This document shows, in pieces, positions 1-10,300 of a stretch of DNA of 64,000 nucleotides. Position numbers and translations under genes: made by a program. This stretch comes from Acholoe squamosa (Eukaryota; Annelida; Polychaeta; Phyllodocida; Polynoidae). The stretch lies in NCBI GenBank assembly GCA_949317995.1, contig OX439038.1, positions 2,002,001-2,066,000 of the forward strand, given 5' to 3'. How positions within the stretch are numbered: the first letter of the stretch is position 1; every line of letters begins with the position of its first letter. The notes beneath the pieces are model-generated. The model did not search any database, had not been told where the DNA came from, and saw only the letters and a list, made by a program, of their open reading frames with translations.

Positions 1-889
1 GGTAGGGTCAGCATAAAAACATCATGACTTTTACATGACTTTTGATACATCATGCTGACCCTATGGTAGGGTCAGCAGATTACATCATGACTTTTACATG
101 AATTTAGATACATCATGCTGACCCTATGGTAGGGTCAGCATGATACATCATGACTTTTACATGACTTTTGATACATCATGCTGACCCTATGGTAGGGTCA
201 GCAGATTACATCATGACTTTTACATGACTTTTGATACATCATGCTGACCCTATGGTAGGGTCAGCATGATACATCATGACTTTTACATGACTTTTGATAC
301 ATCATGCTGACCCTGTGGTATTGTCAGCATGATACATCATGACTTTTACATGACTTTTGATACATCATGCTGACCCTATGGTAGGGTCAGCATGATACAT
401 CATGACTTTTAATTGACTTTTGATACATCATGCCGACCCTATGGTAGGGTCAGCAGATTACATCATGACTTTTACATGACTTTAGATACATCATGCTGAC
501 CCTATGGTAGGGTCAGCATGATACATCATGACTTTTACATGACTTTTGATACATCATGCTGACCCTATGGTAGGGTCAGCATGATACATCATGACTTTTA
601 ATTGACTTTTGATACATCATGCCGACCCTATGGTAGGGTCAGCAGATTACATCATGACTTTTACATGACTTTAGATACATCATGCTGACCCTATGGTAGG
701 GTCAGCATGATACATCATGACTTTTACATGACTTTTGATACATCATGCTGACCCTATGGTAGGGTCAGCAGATTACATCATGACTTTTACATGACTTTTG
801 ATACATCATGCTGACCCTATGGTAGGGTCAGCAGATTACATCATGACTTTTACATGACTTTTGATACATCATGCTGACCCTATGGTAGG
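1..889. repeat. 63-bp minisatellite of hairpin units (about 14 copies)
   Basis: A 63-bp unit repeats head to tail from the window edge. Each unit starts with TAGGGTCAGCATGAT or a close variant and ends with its reverse complement ATCATGCTGACCCTA, so every copy can fold as a hairpin around the core CATGACTTTTACATGAC. Copies differ by a few substitutions. The array probably continues to the left of the window. Confidence 0.95.
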
Positions 890-2277
890 CACGGCCTGCA
901 TCCATGCATCATGGTTACAAAGCATGGAAGTAGTGATTTAAAGGCTGCAATCGCAGCGAGTTACTTGCCAGGGCTTCACTCTTATCGTATGATAGGCTAC
1001 ACTGTTCTGTATGATGCACTGATGCAGCAACATCGCCTTAAATGGTTACTGACCAGGCCATTTCAACTCTATGAAGCGTTTGAAACACCAACAATGGCGT
1101 GTCAAAATGAGTTCTCTAAATCATATAAATACACCATTTGCACATCTCTGATATACGATCCATACAATCGGACCATAGAGCTGATAAGCACCCCCATGAA
1201 ATATCTGACGTTACAGCTGTACAGGAAACACAATTGGTGTAAGGGAATACTTGGAACTCAACAAATGTATAATAGCATGTTTTAATAACACTGATGGTTA
1301 AATAGATATGTTGCCTAGTTCTAGCGTATGTGTACAATATGAAAAGATGCCTGTGCTCATGATTTTTGATACATTTAAGCCATCGGTTATGAAAATCCTA
1401 TTTGCTGGCACCCATCTACTCTGGAACATCAATTACCAGAACCAAAACATCCATTAACTATTCCCGGTTATAACATTGGCCAGACAAGGGTCTCCGGAAT
1501 TTATAATGCTGCTTTTATTTACTAGTTCTTTAAGTCTCTAAAGGCTGTTGGTGCATTCGTGCATCATGCCCATTGATTGCTATGATGTGTGAATGAAGCC
1601 TGCCCACCAAGACTGCATTCATGCATCATACTGAGCCTATGAATGTTCCCTGGACACGGCCCGAGGGCTACCAGTACTGCAATGCCACACATAAAAGCCA
1701 TGGCTTTTATGATAACACCTTATACTGACTTATAGATCTGCCTGAAGTCAAGATGTGCCTTACAGGCAATATAGAGCAGCATTAATAGGCAAACTCCAAG
1801 TGCTCTGTATGTGCTCTGTATACCTAGGTCTGGCAATAGTTTACGATGCATCTTATATTCGAGGGAGTCCATGGTATCACTGTGTCAGCCAGAAACCTCT
1901 GGTCAGAAACCTTCATTTCTGGACAGATAATAGCCAATTGCAACCTCAAAGATGATATTTAAGATTTAGATTGTTTTACTTGAAACATATGCAAGATTAC
2001 ATGTTCTGACAGTTCATTATGGAATTTAGCTATTTCCTGCAAGTATATAGTTGGTCAGAAACCGGTTAGAAACCTTCACACTCAGAATTGCATCACAGTG
2101 GTAAGACAGCCTACACATGAATAATATTGATTTTAAAGTACTCCCTGGATTGCAGGTAGGTTACCAAGGATACATCTGATTCATCAGATCTTGCCCTCAT
2201 TAATGCTGCCTTGAGGGTAACTTCATAGGACCTCAAAGAGTTAATTTTTAACCCTTTAAAGGCTGCTGATGCAGGAG
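890..2277. other. Non-coding DNA, no gene recognised
   Basis: No recognisable gene. A 124-codon open frame (911-1285, +) has no domain or homology I recognise and lies just after a minisatellite, so it is not called. Short relics of the ATGCATCATGC hairpin family occur around 1550-1630 and 2270-2309. Two similar stretches containing GGTCAGAAACC lie near 1900 and 2054. Confidence 0.5.
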
Positions 2278-2309
2278 TGCATCATGCCCATTGTTCGGCA
2301 TTATGCACT
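2278..2309. repeat. Left arm of a dispersed hairpin repeat, split by element 1
   Basis: The sequence up to 2309 ends CGGCATTATGCACT. It continues, after removal of element 1 and one copy of CACT, at 18168 with AATGAAGTACTGGTGAG. The rejoined piece mirrors the right arm CTCACCAGCACTTCATTGG followed by GCATCATGCCG (18190-18216). The last four bases, CACT (2306-2309), are the left target-site duplication. Confidence 0.75.
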
Positions 2310-2896
2310 TATGATATACCATTTTATTATTCCATAAATTGTAACATATTTTGTATTAATCAAAGGATATCTATGAAATTAATACATGGGTTGGTTCTAA
2401 GAGCTATAAGAGCGCTCAAACTTTGTATAAGAGCGTTCATGCCCCACTGCACACCAGCCAGGTCAGTTACAAACACTCTCTCTGACATCAAAGGCTCCGA
2501 CCTAATGGTTCACTGCACAATATAATAAAAATGAGGGTCTCAGTGTGCGACCTCATGGTTCAATGCACAAATTAATAACTTGTAAATGAATGCAACCGGC
2601 CGTCACGGGTGCCTGAGCACCGCTGACGCCGTCATGAGTGTCTGAGCACTCTAAGGACTGAACAATGGGTTACATAAGCACGACGCCATAACCTTCCGGT
2701 CGCTCTAGCGTCGCTCCTGAGCAACCTAGGTCAAATATCAAAATATCTATGGAAAGCCCATAATTAGACGGTCAGAATGAGCCCAAGATCAAGGCGGAAC
2801 TCTCAGTATTAAGGAAGTTACGCCATGGAGACTGAATCAACCTCCGAGTAAGCTACAGACAAACTGGCGGGAGTTACGCGCCTATCCAGCGGGCAT

Positions 2897-2902
2897 TATA
2901 AA
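2897..2902 (+). promoter_or_regulatory. Candidate TATA box in 5' LTR
   Basis: TATAAA lies downstream of GC-rich sequence (2590-2720) and about 640 bases before the AATAAA at 3536. That is the order expected for U3 promoter and R-region poly(A) signal. The same box is at 17401-17406 in the 3' LTR. Function is inferred from position only. Confidence 0.5.
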
Positions 2903-3535
2903 CTTGGCATATTCAACTCCGCGCATGCCCAAAATGGCGGTTATACAAGCATAAACGACCGAGTTATGAGGGTTTGAAGATGCAGAACCGACCAAGACAA
3001 TGGGGGCCATAGCGGCGTCCATGGGGGTCCTTTGTCCCCCTGTGACACTTGAAAGAGTCCCCTCAAACAATTGTAGAGTTAGGCAGATGCTGCTGGCTCC
3101 AGTCAGTCTGGAGGTGCTTTTCCAAGATTTGCTACAAATAGCCTGTCTGCACCTCCAGGAAGACACATCACCAAGAACCGCTCTAGAGGTAACATCTCCA
3201 GTCATCTCCTGCTACCTGCTATACCACTGCACTATGGTGAAACTATGCTAGACAGGCATTGGTTTCCTACCATTAGTGGCCAGAGGCTATCTTCTTCAAG
3301 ACTTCCACCAGAGGGTAAAGTTATCCATTATTACATTATTCCTCTAAGCAGCAGGTCAGGAGCTAGGTGTGGGAACCCACCTAGAACTATGCTGGACACT
3401 GTATTATTAATACCTCACAGGTGGAGTGGAACTGAACATTATACTTTATAAATTACTGTATGTTTACTGTATGTGCAAATTACCTACATACTAACTACTG
3501 TATGATTGATATTTCTTACATGTTGCCTAAAGCTG

Positions 3536-3541
3536 AATAAA
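3536..3541 (+). terminator. Polyadenylation signal in 5' LTR
   Basis: AATAAA in the sequence GCTGAATAAACCAG, with the matching copy at 18040-18045 in the 3' LTR. The 3' copy would end the genomic RNA. Confidence 0.6.
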
Positions 3542-3662
3542 CCAGTGACAACTGGAAATAACACTATTTATAAGAGCCTTGAGATAATTACACCATACAC
3601 CACTAGTCATATGATATTTCTCATATGACAACTTGATCATGCCAATCACTAGTATGACAAAG

Positions 3663-3677
3663 TGGTGGAGAACATCC
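3663..3677 (+). other. Primer-binding site of element 1
   Basis: TGGTGGAGAACATCC begins three bases after the 5' LTR. TGG is the complement of a tRNA CCA end. The tRNA would end TTCTCCA plus CCA; I cannot name it. The first ten bases are identical to the primer site of the TRIM at 25634. Confidence 0.65.
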
Positions 3678-3712
3678 TACTAAGATCCCATCTCTCACAG
3701 GCTCATAAAAAT

Positions 3713-3827
3713 TAAAGCTGGTAACACAACTAAGAACAATCATGCACACAGTAAGTTAAAGCTGGTACCGCAACTAAGAACAATCATGCACACAGTAAAT
3801 TAAAGCTGGTACCTCATACACACAGTA
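3713..3827 (+). repeat. Short tandem repeat in element 1 leader
   Basis: A unit of about 47 bases containing AAAGCTGGTA, CAACTAAGAACAATCATGC and ACACAGTAA occurs two and a half times between the primer site and gag. Confidence 0.75.
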
Positions 3828-3887
3828 AGACCCACTCCACCCACCCAGTGACCTTGACCTTGACACCATACCCACCAAGGTCACCAG

Positions 3888-4152
3888 TGAGATCTCCCAC
3901 ACACCAGTGAGATCTCCCACACATCAGTGAGATCTCCCACACACCAGTGAGATCTCCCACACTTCAATGAGATCTCCCACACATCAGTGAGATCTCCCAC
4001 ACATCAGTGAGATCTCCCACACACCAGTGAGATCTCCCACACATCAATGAGATCTCCCACACATCAGTGAGATCTCCCACACACCAGTGAGATCTCCCAC
4101 ACATCAGTGAGGTCTCCCACACGTCAGTGAGGTCTCCCACACGTCAGTGAGG
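3888..4152 (+). repeat. 20-bp tandem array just upstream of gag
   Basis: About 13 copies of AGTGAGATCTCCCACACATC, the last three with GAGGTCTCC and CACACGTC variants. Because 20 is not a multiple of three, TGA stops appear in every frame through the array, so the long gag frame can only open at its end. Confidence 0.9.
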
Positions 4153-4530
4153 TCCACCCCACACATCAAGGTCTTATCAGTCAAGCTGGCAGAACAACAC
4201 ACAAAGACCTTACGTAGTCAGGGGCCTGTTGAAGAGGTCTCCCTCCCACCTAGGTCTAGGAGGCCCACAGGAGGCAAACCAGCCTCCAATACAACAGACC
4301 CACACTCAGTAGACCCCACACCTCCCACCCTGTCTACTCAGGGAACAACCAGTTCTCAGGGATCCAACATTTCCCAGGGATCTCTACAGGACGCTCAACT
4401 CACGCTATCTACCTCGGGGGAAGAAGGATCTGCCTCAGGGGGTGGATCCACACCCTCATCTAGATCCTCCACCCCAGCTCCAGCCTTTGACAGCCACTCC
4501 TCCAGAGACACCTCCCCCACACCCTCCATC
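4147..4530 (+). other. AUG-less open frame in phase with gag
   Basis: 128 codons run in the gag frame from the end of the 20-bp array to the first ATG at 4531. The encoded peptide is rich in Ser, Thr and Pro. No in-frame ATG exists here, so it is either untranslated leader, an N-terminal extension from a non-AUG start, or coding after a splice. No choice can be made from the sequence. Confidence 0.5.
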
Positions 4531-6168
4531 ATGGACACCGATGAAGGCCCCCAACCTAATCAGACAGCTGAGAAGATAAGGGCCTATGAGAAGGCCATCC
4601 AAGATGCAGTTACTGCCCTAGAGACCAACAAGTCCCAGCAGGAGGAAAGGGAGAGGATCCTCAACCAACAACTGGCAGAGAGGAATGCAGCAATAGATGC
4701 TCAACAGAAGGCCATGGAAGATCAGCGGAAGTCCCTAGAGAGACAACAACAACAGATAGCAGATCTCATGAAGATGGTATCATCCCAGACCCCACAACCT
4801 CCCACACCTGCCATCACACCTGTTGTCACACCATCTGCCTCGGGATCCAAAGATGACATCATAATCTCCATGGTGTCCAACATGACCAAACTCATAGACA
4901 GAAAACAACAGGATGACAGAAAGATCAGGCTACATGAGGTAACAAAACCCAAAACCTTTTCACACCCATCACCACTCATGTCAACAGCATTATTTATTGA
5001 TCACAAATTCCCAGAATATCTGAAGGATAAGTACAAAGTGACAGACAGTGACACCATGGTAACATATTTACCCAAGTACCTCGAAGGACAAGCACTAGCT
5101 TGGTTTGAATCCTTCAGGGAGAGTGCCACACCTGATATGTTGACATGGACCAATGTAGTGGATAAATTAAAAGAGTATTTTGCTACTCGAGACAATATAA
5201 TCTCAAGGACTGCACTCCGTGCACAAAAGGTAGATGAACCTGTCCTAGACTATGCATGCCATCTCAGGAAAGTGTGTAATGCCCAACGCCAGAGTGATGA
5301 AACCCTAAGCAAGGCATTTACCCAAGGCATGAGGCCCTGGATCTCTGTAGCTCTTGAGAACAAGAAAATAGACTCTTTTGACCAAGCCCTAGACCTAGCC
5401 CTAGAGGTTGAGACCCAAGAGAGATCTAGGAAGGTGAGGGATGCAGAATCCAACCCACAGCCTACTAAGAAAAAGGTCCAGGAAATCAGCACTAGTGCAG
5501 ATGAAGATGTTAACCTAATGTCTAGTGCCCATGTAAGGCAACAGGAAGCTAAGGTTACATCAAGAGACCGTACCGGTAGATATAGAGGAAATAACTATGA
5601 CCCCAACTACCAATCCAATAGAGGTAGAGGTAGAGGGGGCAACAACAACAACCGGGGGGGTCACAACAGTAGGAAAGACAACAGCTCTTCCAACTCCAAC
5701 AATGGTAACTCTTCATACAGTGATAGGAGAGACAGAACCCCAAGTAATGGCAGATCCTATAATAATCAAGGATCCAACAGTAGGAGCCAGAGTCCACATA
5801 GGAACTACGACTCTGGATCCTACAACAACTCTGGATCCTACAACAACAGCCAGGGTTCAAACAACTCTGGATCCTATAATCAAGGATCCAACAGTAGGAG
5901 CCAGAGTCCACATAGGAACTACAACAGTGGATCCTACAACAACAATGGCGCCTACAACAACCAGAGATCCAATAACTCCGGTCAATACAGCAACTCTGGT
6001 CAATATAACCAGGGTTCCAACTCACGCCGGGAGGATTACAAACCTGACACAAGAGGTTACCAGGGGAACCAACAAAGTAACCCCCAAATACCACCTCATG
6101 TGATGGATCAAATCTCCAAACTCCTGGTGGCAAGCATCACAACCACCCCACAGAACCAGGAAAACTAG
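4531..6168 (+). CDS. gag: Gag-like structural protein of element 1
   Basis: 545 residues from the first ATG, which has A at -3 and G at +4. This is the expected capsid/nucleocapsid polyprotein that packages element RNA. An N-terminal Gln/Glu-rich coiled coil (about residues 10-80) is followed by a retrotransposon-gag type domain (about 150-300) with the landmarks YLPKYLEGQALAWFESF and LDYACHLRKVCNAQRQSDETL. The C-terminal third is a low-complexity Arg/Gly/Asn/Ser tail with RGRGG and repeated SYNNSGSYNN and GSNSRSQSPHRNY blocks. There is no CCHC zinc knuckle; the basic RG-rich tail probably replaces it, as in errantivirus-type Gags (family knowledge). It ends at TAG 6166-6168, with the protease frame already open in the -1 phase. 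Long ORFs on the other strand and in the +1 frame over the tail are composition artefacts. Confidence 0.85.
   Translation: MDTDEGPQPNQTAEKIRAYEKAIQDAVTALETNKSQQEERERILNQQLAERNAAIDAQQKAMEDQRKSLERQQQQIADLMKMVSSQTPQPPTPAITPVVTPSASGSKDDIIISMVSNMTKLIDRKQQDDRKIRLHEVTKPKTFSHPSPLMSTALFIDHKFPEYLKDKYKVTDSDTMVTYLPKYLEGQALAWFESFRESATPDMLTWTNVVDKLKEYFATRDNIISRTALRAQKVDEPVLDYACHLRKVCNAQRQSDETLSKAFTQGMRPWISVALENKKIDSFDQALDLALEVETQERSRKVRDAESNPQPTKKKVQEISTSADEDVNLMSSAHVRQQEAKVTSRDRTGRYRGNNYDPNYQSNRGRGRGGNNNNRGGHNSRKDNSSSNSNNGNSSYSDRRDRTPSNGRSYNNQGSNSRSQSPHRNYDSGSYNNSGSYNNSQGSNNSGSYNQGSNSRSQSPHRNYNSGSYNNNGAYNNQRSNNSGQYSNSGQYNQGSNSRREDYKPDTRGYQGNQQSNPQIPPHVMDQISKLLVASITTTPQNQEN
6159..6168 (+). promoter_or_regulatory. 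Candidate -1 frameshift site between gag and protease
   Basis: Gag ends in the codons GAA AAC TAG, and the heptamer G-GAA-AAC sits immediately before the stop. The protease frame (-1 relative to gag) opens at 6081 after a TAA at 6078 and stays open, giving an 88-base overlap. The heptamer is only a partial match to the X-XXY-YYZ rule, so the exact slip position is inferred. Confidence 0.4.
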
Positions 6169-6191
6169 GATGTCACAGTGCCGATGGGCCA

Positions 6192-7343
6192 GTGCACTGT
6201 GACACCCCAAATACAAACAATCAATCAGGATTAACAAAGATCCAACCAGAGACAATTGCTAGTGCAAATCTACCATCTAACAGACAGAGACGTCCATCAG
6301 TGATACACATCACCCCACCAGATTCATCATCAAAGGATACAGGTGAGAGTACCAAGCTTTCTATTGTACTTCTTCAAAATGGCTGTATCAATGCAAATCT
6401 ATATGATGTTTCAGATGTACAATGTTTGGTTGATACAGGTGCTACTATCACCTGTGTCAGACAATCATTCCTCATGGATCTCCAAAAGAGATTCCATATC
6501 CAACTGAGGAAATCTAAAATCAACATCCACTTGGCAGATGGATCGGTGTGTCATGTTAGACATTCAGCTATGCTGAACTTTAGAATCCAAGGTGTCAGAT
6601 TCCAATACCAATTTGCTGTAATACCCAACCTCACACAGCCCATTGTACTCGGCACAGATTTCTTAAGCACTACAAAATCTCAAATTGAATTTAATGTTGA
6701 TCCTGAACAAATTCTCAAACCCATTAGGGCAGTGAGGGATTTTACCATCCCTCCATTCTCTGAACTTGCAGTATTGGGTAAAGTCACATCTACTCAATCA
6801 TTGCAAGGCAAAACTGGAGTAGTAGATAACCTCCAAAGAAATAACAATGCCCCATATCTAGTTCAAAGGGCAGCAGTAACCCCCAGGGAAAATAACAAAC
6901 ATCCCCTAGTGTTACTCAACACCAGCAGGCGCCCACATAAAATCAAAAAGGGTGCCATCATAGCTCTATTTCAGGAAGTCAAGGAATCTGATTTAGAAAA
7001 ACCCCAACAGGTGTCAGACACTACCCCACACACTGATCAATCCATCTCAGCCATACGGCCTGAGGATGTAGCTCAATTCAGTGACACAGACTCAGACTGT
7101 GAGTCCACATATGCTGACCCTGAACCCAACTCAATCAGACTCTCTGAAATAGCTGCTATACATAGTGAGGCACATGACCTCGAGCCAGAATTGGAAGAGA
7201 ATGTTCCACCAAAATCTGTGCTCACATCCAAAGATCAGCATGATAGATTAGGATCACTGCTGACCAAGTATGATGATGTATTTGTAGGAAAAGATGGAGA
7301 CATTGGTGCCACACACACCTGTATACACACTCAATACATGTAA
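6192..7343 (+). CDS. pro: Aspartic protease region of element 1 (pro)
   Basis: Open frame in the -1 phase relative to gag. It has no early ATG, and the frame is open from 6081, so expression by frameshift from gag is the simplest reading. Retropepsin motifs are clear: active-site DTGA at 6432-6443 within CLVDTGATITCVRQSF, and the second motif PIVLGTDFL downstream. The enzyme would cut Gag and Gag-Pol polyproteins. The C-terminal part is an acidic linker followed by a block typical of the start of Gypsy pol, containing LLTKYDDVFVGKDGDIG. The frame ends at TAA 7341-7343, while the continuation of the pol homology is in the -1 frame. That is either a second programmed shift or a one-base mutation. 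Confidence 0.85.
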   Translation: MHCDTPNTNNQSGLTKIQPETIASANLPSNRQRRPSVIHITPPDSSSKDTGESTKLSIVLLQNGCINANLYDVSDVQCLVDTGATITCVRQSFLMDLQKRFHIQLRKSKINIHLADGSVCHVRHSAMLNFRIQGVRFQYQFAVIPNLTQPIVLGTDFLSTTKSQIEFNVDPEQILKPIRAVRDFTIPPFSELAVLGKVTSTQSLQGKTGVVDNLQRNNNAPYLVQRAAVTPRENNKHPLVLLNTSRRPHKIKKGAIIALFQEVKESDLEKPQQVSDTTPHTDQSISAIRPEDVAQFSDTDSDCESTYADPEPNSIRLSEIAAIHSEAHDLEPELEENVPPKSVLTSKDQHDRLGSLLTKYDDVFVGKDGDIGATHTCIHTQYM

Positions 7344-10300
7344 AACCTGAGGCAGTACCATGTCATTTCCTACCATATAGACAAACACCAGAAAAACAGG
7401 CCGCAATAGGGGAAGAGTGTGAAAGGCTAGTACAACAGGGCATTCTGAGAGAATGTGCTGAAGGCCCCTGGGCCTCCAGATCCTTTTTAGTACAAAAATC
7501 ATCGGGAGGCCATAGGCTCGTCACAGATTTTCGTTATTTGAACCAGAACACGATAAATCAAGCCTTATCTACACCCCGGGCCGATGACACTCTAGACATG
7601 ATAGGGTCACTCAGACCAAGAGTATTCAGTAAGCTAGATGCCCAACAGGGATTTTTTCAAATTCCTATAAGACAGGAAGATCAGCATAAAACCGCATTCA
7701 TAGCAAATGACAAAAAATATGTCTATGAAAGGATGCCGATGGGTTTAGCGACGGCACCGGCGGGATTCTGCCATCTAGTCACATTAATTCTGAACAAACT
7801 CAAGTACAAATGTGCCCTACCATACCTAGATGACATATTGGTATTATCACCATCAATCGAACAACACTTCCATGACCTGGAAGATGTATTCAACAGCCTA
7901 AGAGTTGGTAAACTCAAACTGAAGAAATCAAAATGTGAATACTTCATTGACAGAATAGACTTCTTGGGAATTAGAGTGACACCCATGGGACTGCAACCAT
8001 CTCCCACAAAGGTGGAATCAATCAAAACCTTCCCAACACCAAAATCAGTCAAAAATGTCCGATCCTTCACAGGCCTATGCCAATACTTCAAAAAGTTTAT
8101 CAAAGGTTACGCCCAAATTGCTAGACCATTATATGATCTACAGACACATCTCAAAGCATTTGTCTGGACAGAAGAGGCAGATAATGCTTTCAAAACATTA
8201 AAGCATGCCCTCTGTACCAATGCTCTTCTCAGATATCCAAACTATGAGAAAGAGTTCAGTTTGGCAACTGATGCTTCCAATGTGAGCTTAGGAGCTGTAC
8301 TCTCACAGAGAGATAATGAAGGAGTGCTCAGACCAGTAGCCTTTGCAGGTAGAACCCTCTCCAAACATGAGAGAAATTACAATACCACAGAGAGAGAACT
8401 ACTGGGAGTGGTGTATGGAGTATTACACTTCAGACACTATCTAGAGACTAGACACTTCCAATTATACACAGACCATGCAGCCCTAATCCCACTGCTAACC
8501 AATACAGGACTCACACATAGATGGGCCAGATGGGCTCTAGACATACAACAATTTTCATTCACCATCCAACACGTGAAAGGTGATGATAACACACCACCAG
8601 ATGCTATGTCTAGAAGAGAATACCCAGACTCTGGACCCATGACTAACCCTCCACCCCCACCAAGGAGAGTTAGAGCAGCCAGTAGAACCAAGTTTGCAAA
8701 AGTAACAAAGAAAGTACCATTCAAAAGGGATGATCCACCCAACACCATTGAAAGGCCAGAGACACCCATTAGGGGTATCTTGAAGCAATCTACACACTAT
8801 GTGTTTTGCCACTGTGAGAGAGAATACTCACAACTCTTTCCAGATAATGACTTCGAGCCTATCGAATTCTCATCACTCAATCAGATGCTGAAGGCAACTC
8901 CTAAGGAGCCACCCTTCACCCCACCTGACTCAGATGATGAAGATTCAGAAGACACAATATATGCTATCACTCAAGCAACTTCCAAATCAGTCAGATTCTT
9001 TGAACCGATGCAGGGAGAGGAAACATCAAACCATTTGTGTCCTATGACCACACGCTCAAAGACTAGAGAAATGATTCAGGAGGGCACACCGAAACTCCCC
9101 ACACAATCACAAACTATTCTAAATGAGAAAAAGGTCACAGGAAACAAACCTACCAAAATCCCACCTGCCAGGAAAAATGTCACAAAAGACACTGCATCTA
9201 CTAAGTCAAAGAACTCTGAGACAAAGAAGAATGACAAAAAGCAAATTGTGCCTTTAAAGAAAAAGGTTGCCACTCCCATTAAGGCGAGAATAGGCCCTCC
9301 AAAGGAACCTACACACCAAAACAAGAGTGACACACCCCAACAAAAGGCACAAGATAGGCCAATAGTCGATGAAAAAGAAAAAGAAAGAGACAGAATAAAA
9401 CAACATGTGCTAGATATAAATCAACTACTGGATCAGATTCCCGACACATCCATCTCAGGTACAAACCTTGGCTTGGAACAAAGGAAAGACAAGGACCTAT
9501 TGCCCCTCATACAATATCTTGAGGATGGAACCTTGCCTGCACCAAAAGCACAAGGAAATAGAATCATCAACCAAGGCCAGACATACACCTTGGTAAATGG
9601 TACATTAGTCCATATATGCCCCATAAATTGGAGAAAGACCAATACTGTACCACTTCAAATTGTTATACCACAGCAATGGGTAACAAGTACACTACAGTAT
9701 TTCCATGACTCACCTACCGGCGGCCATCTTGGTTCAAGTAGGATGCTGTCAGCACTCCGACCTAGGGTATATTGGAAGTCTATGCTAGCAGACACAACAA
9801 AATATGTTTCCACCTGCCACACATGCCTCACAGCAAAAAGGCAAGTACACTCACACAAAACACCAATGACAGTGAGAGAGTACATGACTTCACCAATGAA
9901 GTTCCTAAACCTAGACGCGGTGGGACCACTTCCCACAACTGCCAGGGGAAACAAACATATACAAGTCTGCATAGATTATGCTACCAGATATGCAACAGCT
10001 TGGGCTACTACTGACTTAAAAGCTGAGACAACAGCAGCAGAGTTCTACAAGAATATAATTTGTCATCATGGAACACCAGCCACTCTTCAAACAGACAATG
10101 GGACATGTTATACAGGTGCAAAGTTCACAAAGTTAACTAAACACCTCAAGATCAAACATAAATTCTCCTCACCATACAGGCCACAATCAAATGGGCTTGT
10201 AGAGAGATTCAATGCTAGCATAGGCACAGCACTCAGAGCATTCTGCTCAAAGCACCAAAACAATTGGGATTCATTTATTGAACCCATAACCTTTGCATTA

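Larger units (their letters stand above)
2310..3659 (+). repeat. 5' LTR of element 1
   Basis: It matches 16814-18163 base for base with no net indel (constant offset 14504) and about four transitions. It starts TATGATATACC and ends AGTATGACA, so it lacks the usual TG start. It contains a TATAAA (2897-2902), a polyadenylation signal AATAAA (3536-3541), and two adjacent hairpin motifs around GGTGCCTGAGCACC (2608-2621) and GTGTCTGAGCAC (about 2638). ORFs of 107, 83 and 68 codons inside it recur identically in the other LTR and are not considered genes. Confidence 0.95.

Noticed and set aside
911..1285. 124-codon ORF after the hairpin array
   Set aside because: No recognisable protein, no promoter or splice context; kept only as a note.
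2882..3451. ORFs of 107, 83 and 68 codons in the LTR
   Set aside because: They recur identically in the 3' LTR, overlap promoter and poly(A) signals and have no domain.
5555..6133. ORFs over the gag tail (192 codons -, 168 codons + in another frame)
   Set aside because: Caused by the low-complexity Asn/Ser/Gly coding repeats of gag.
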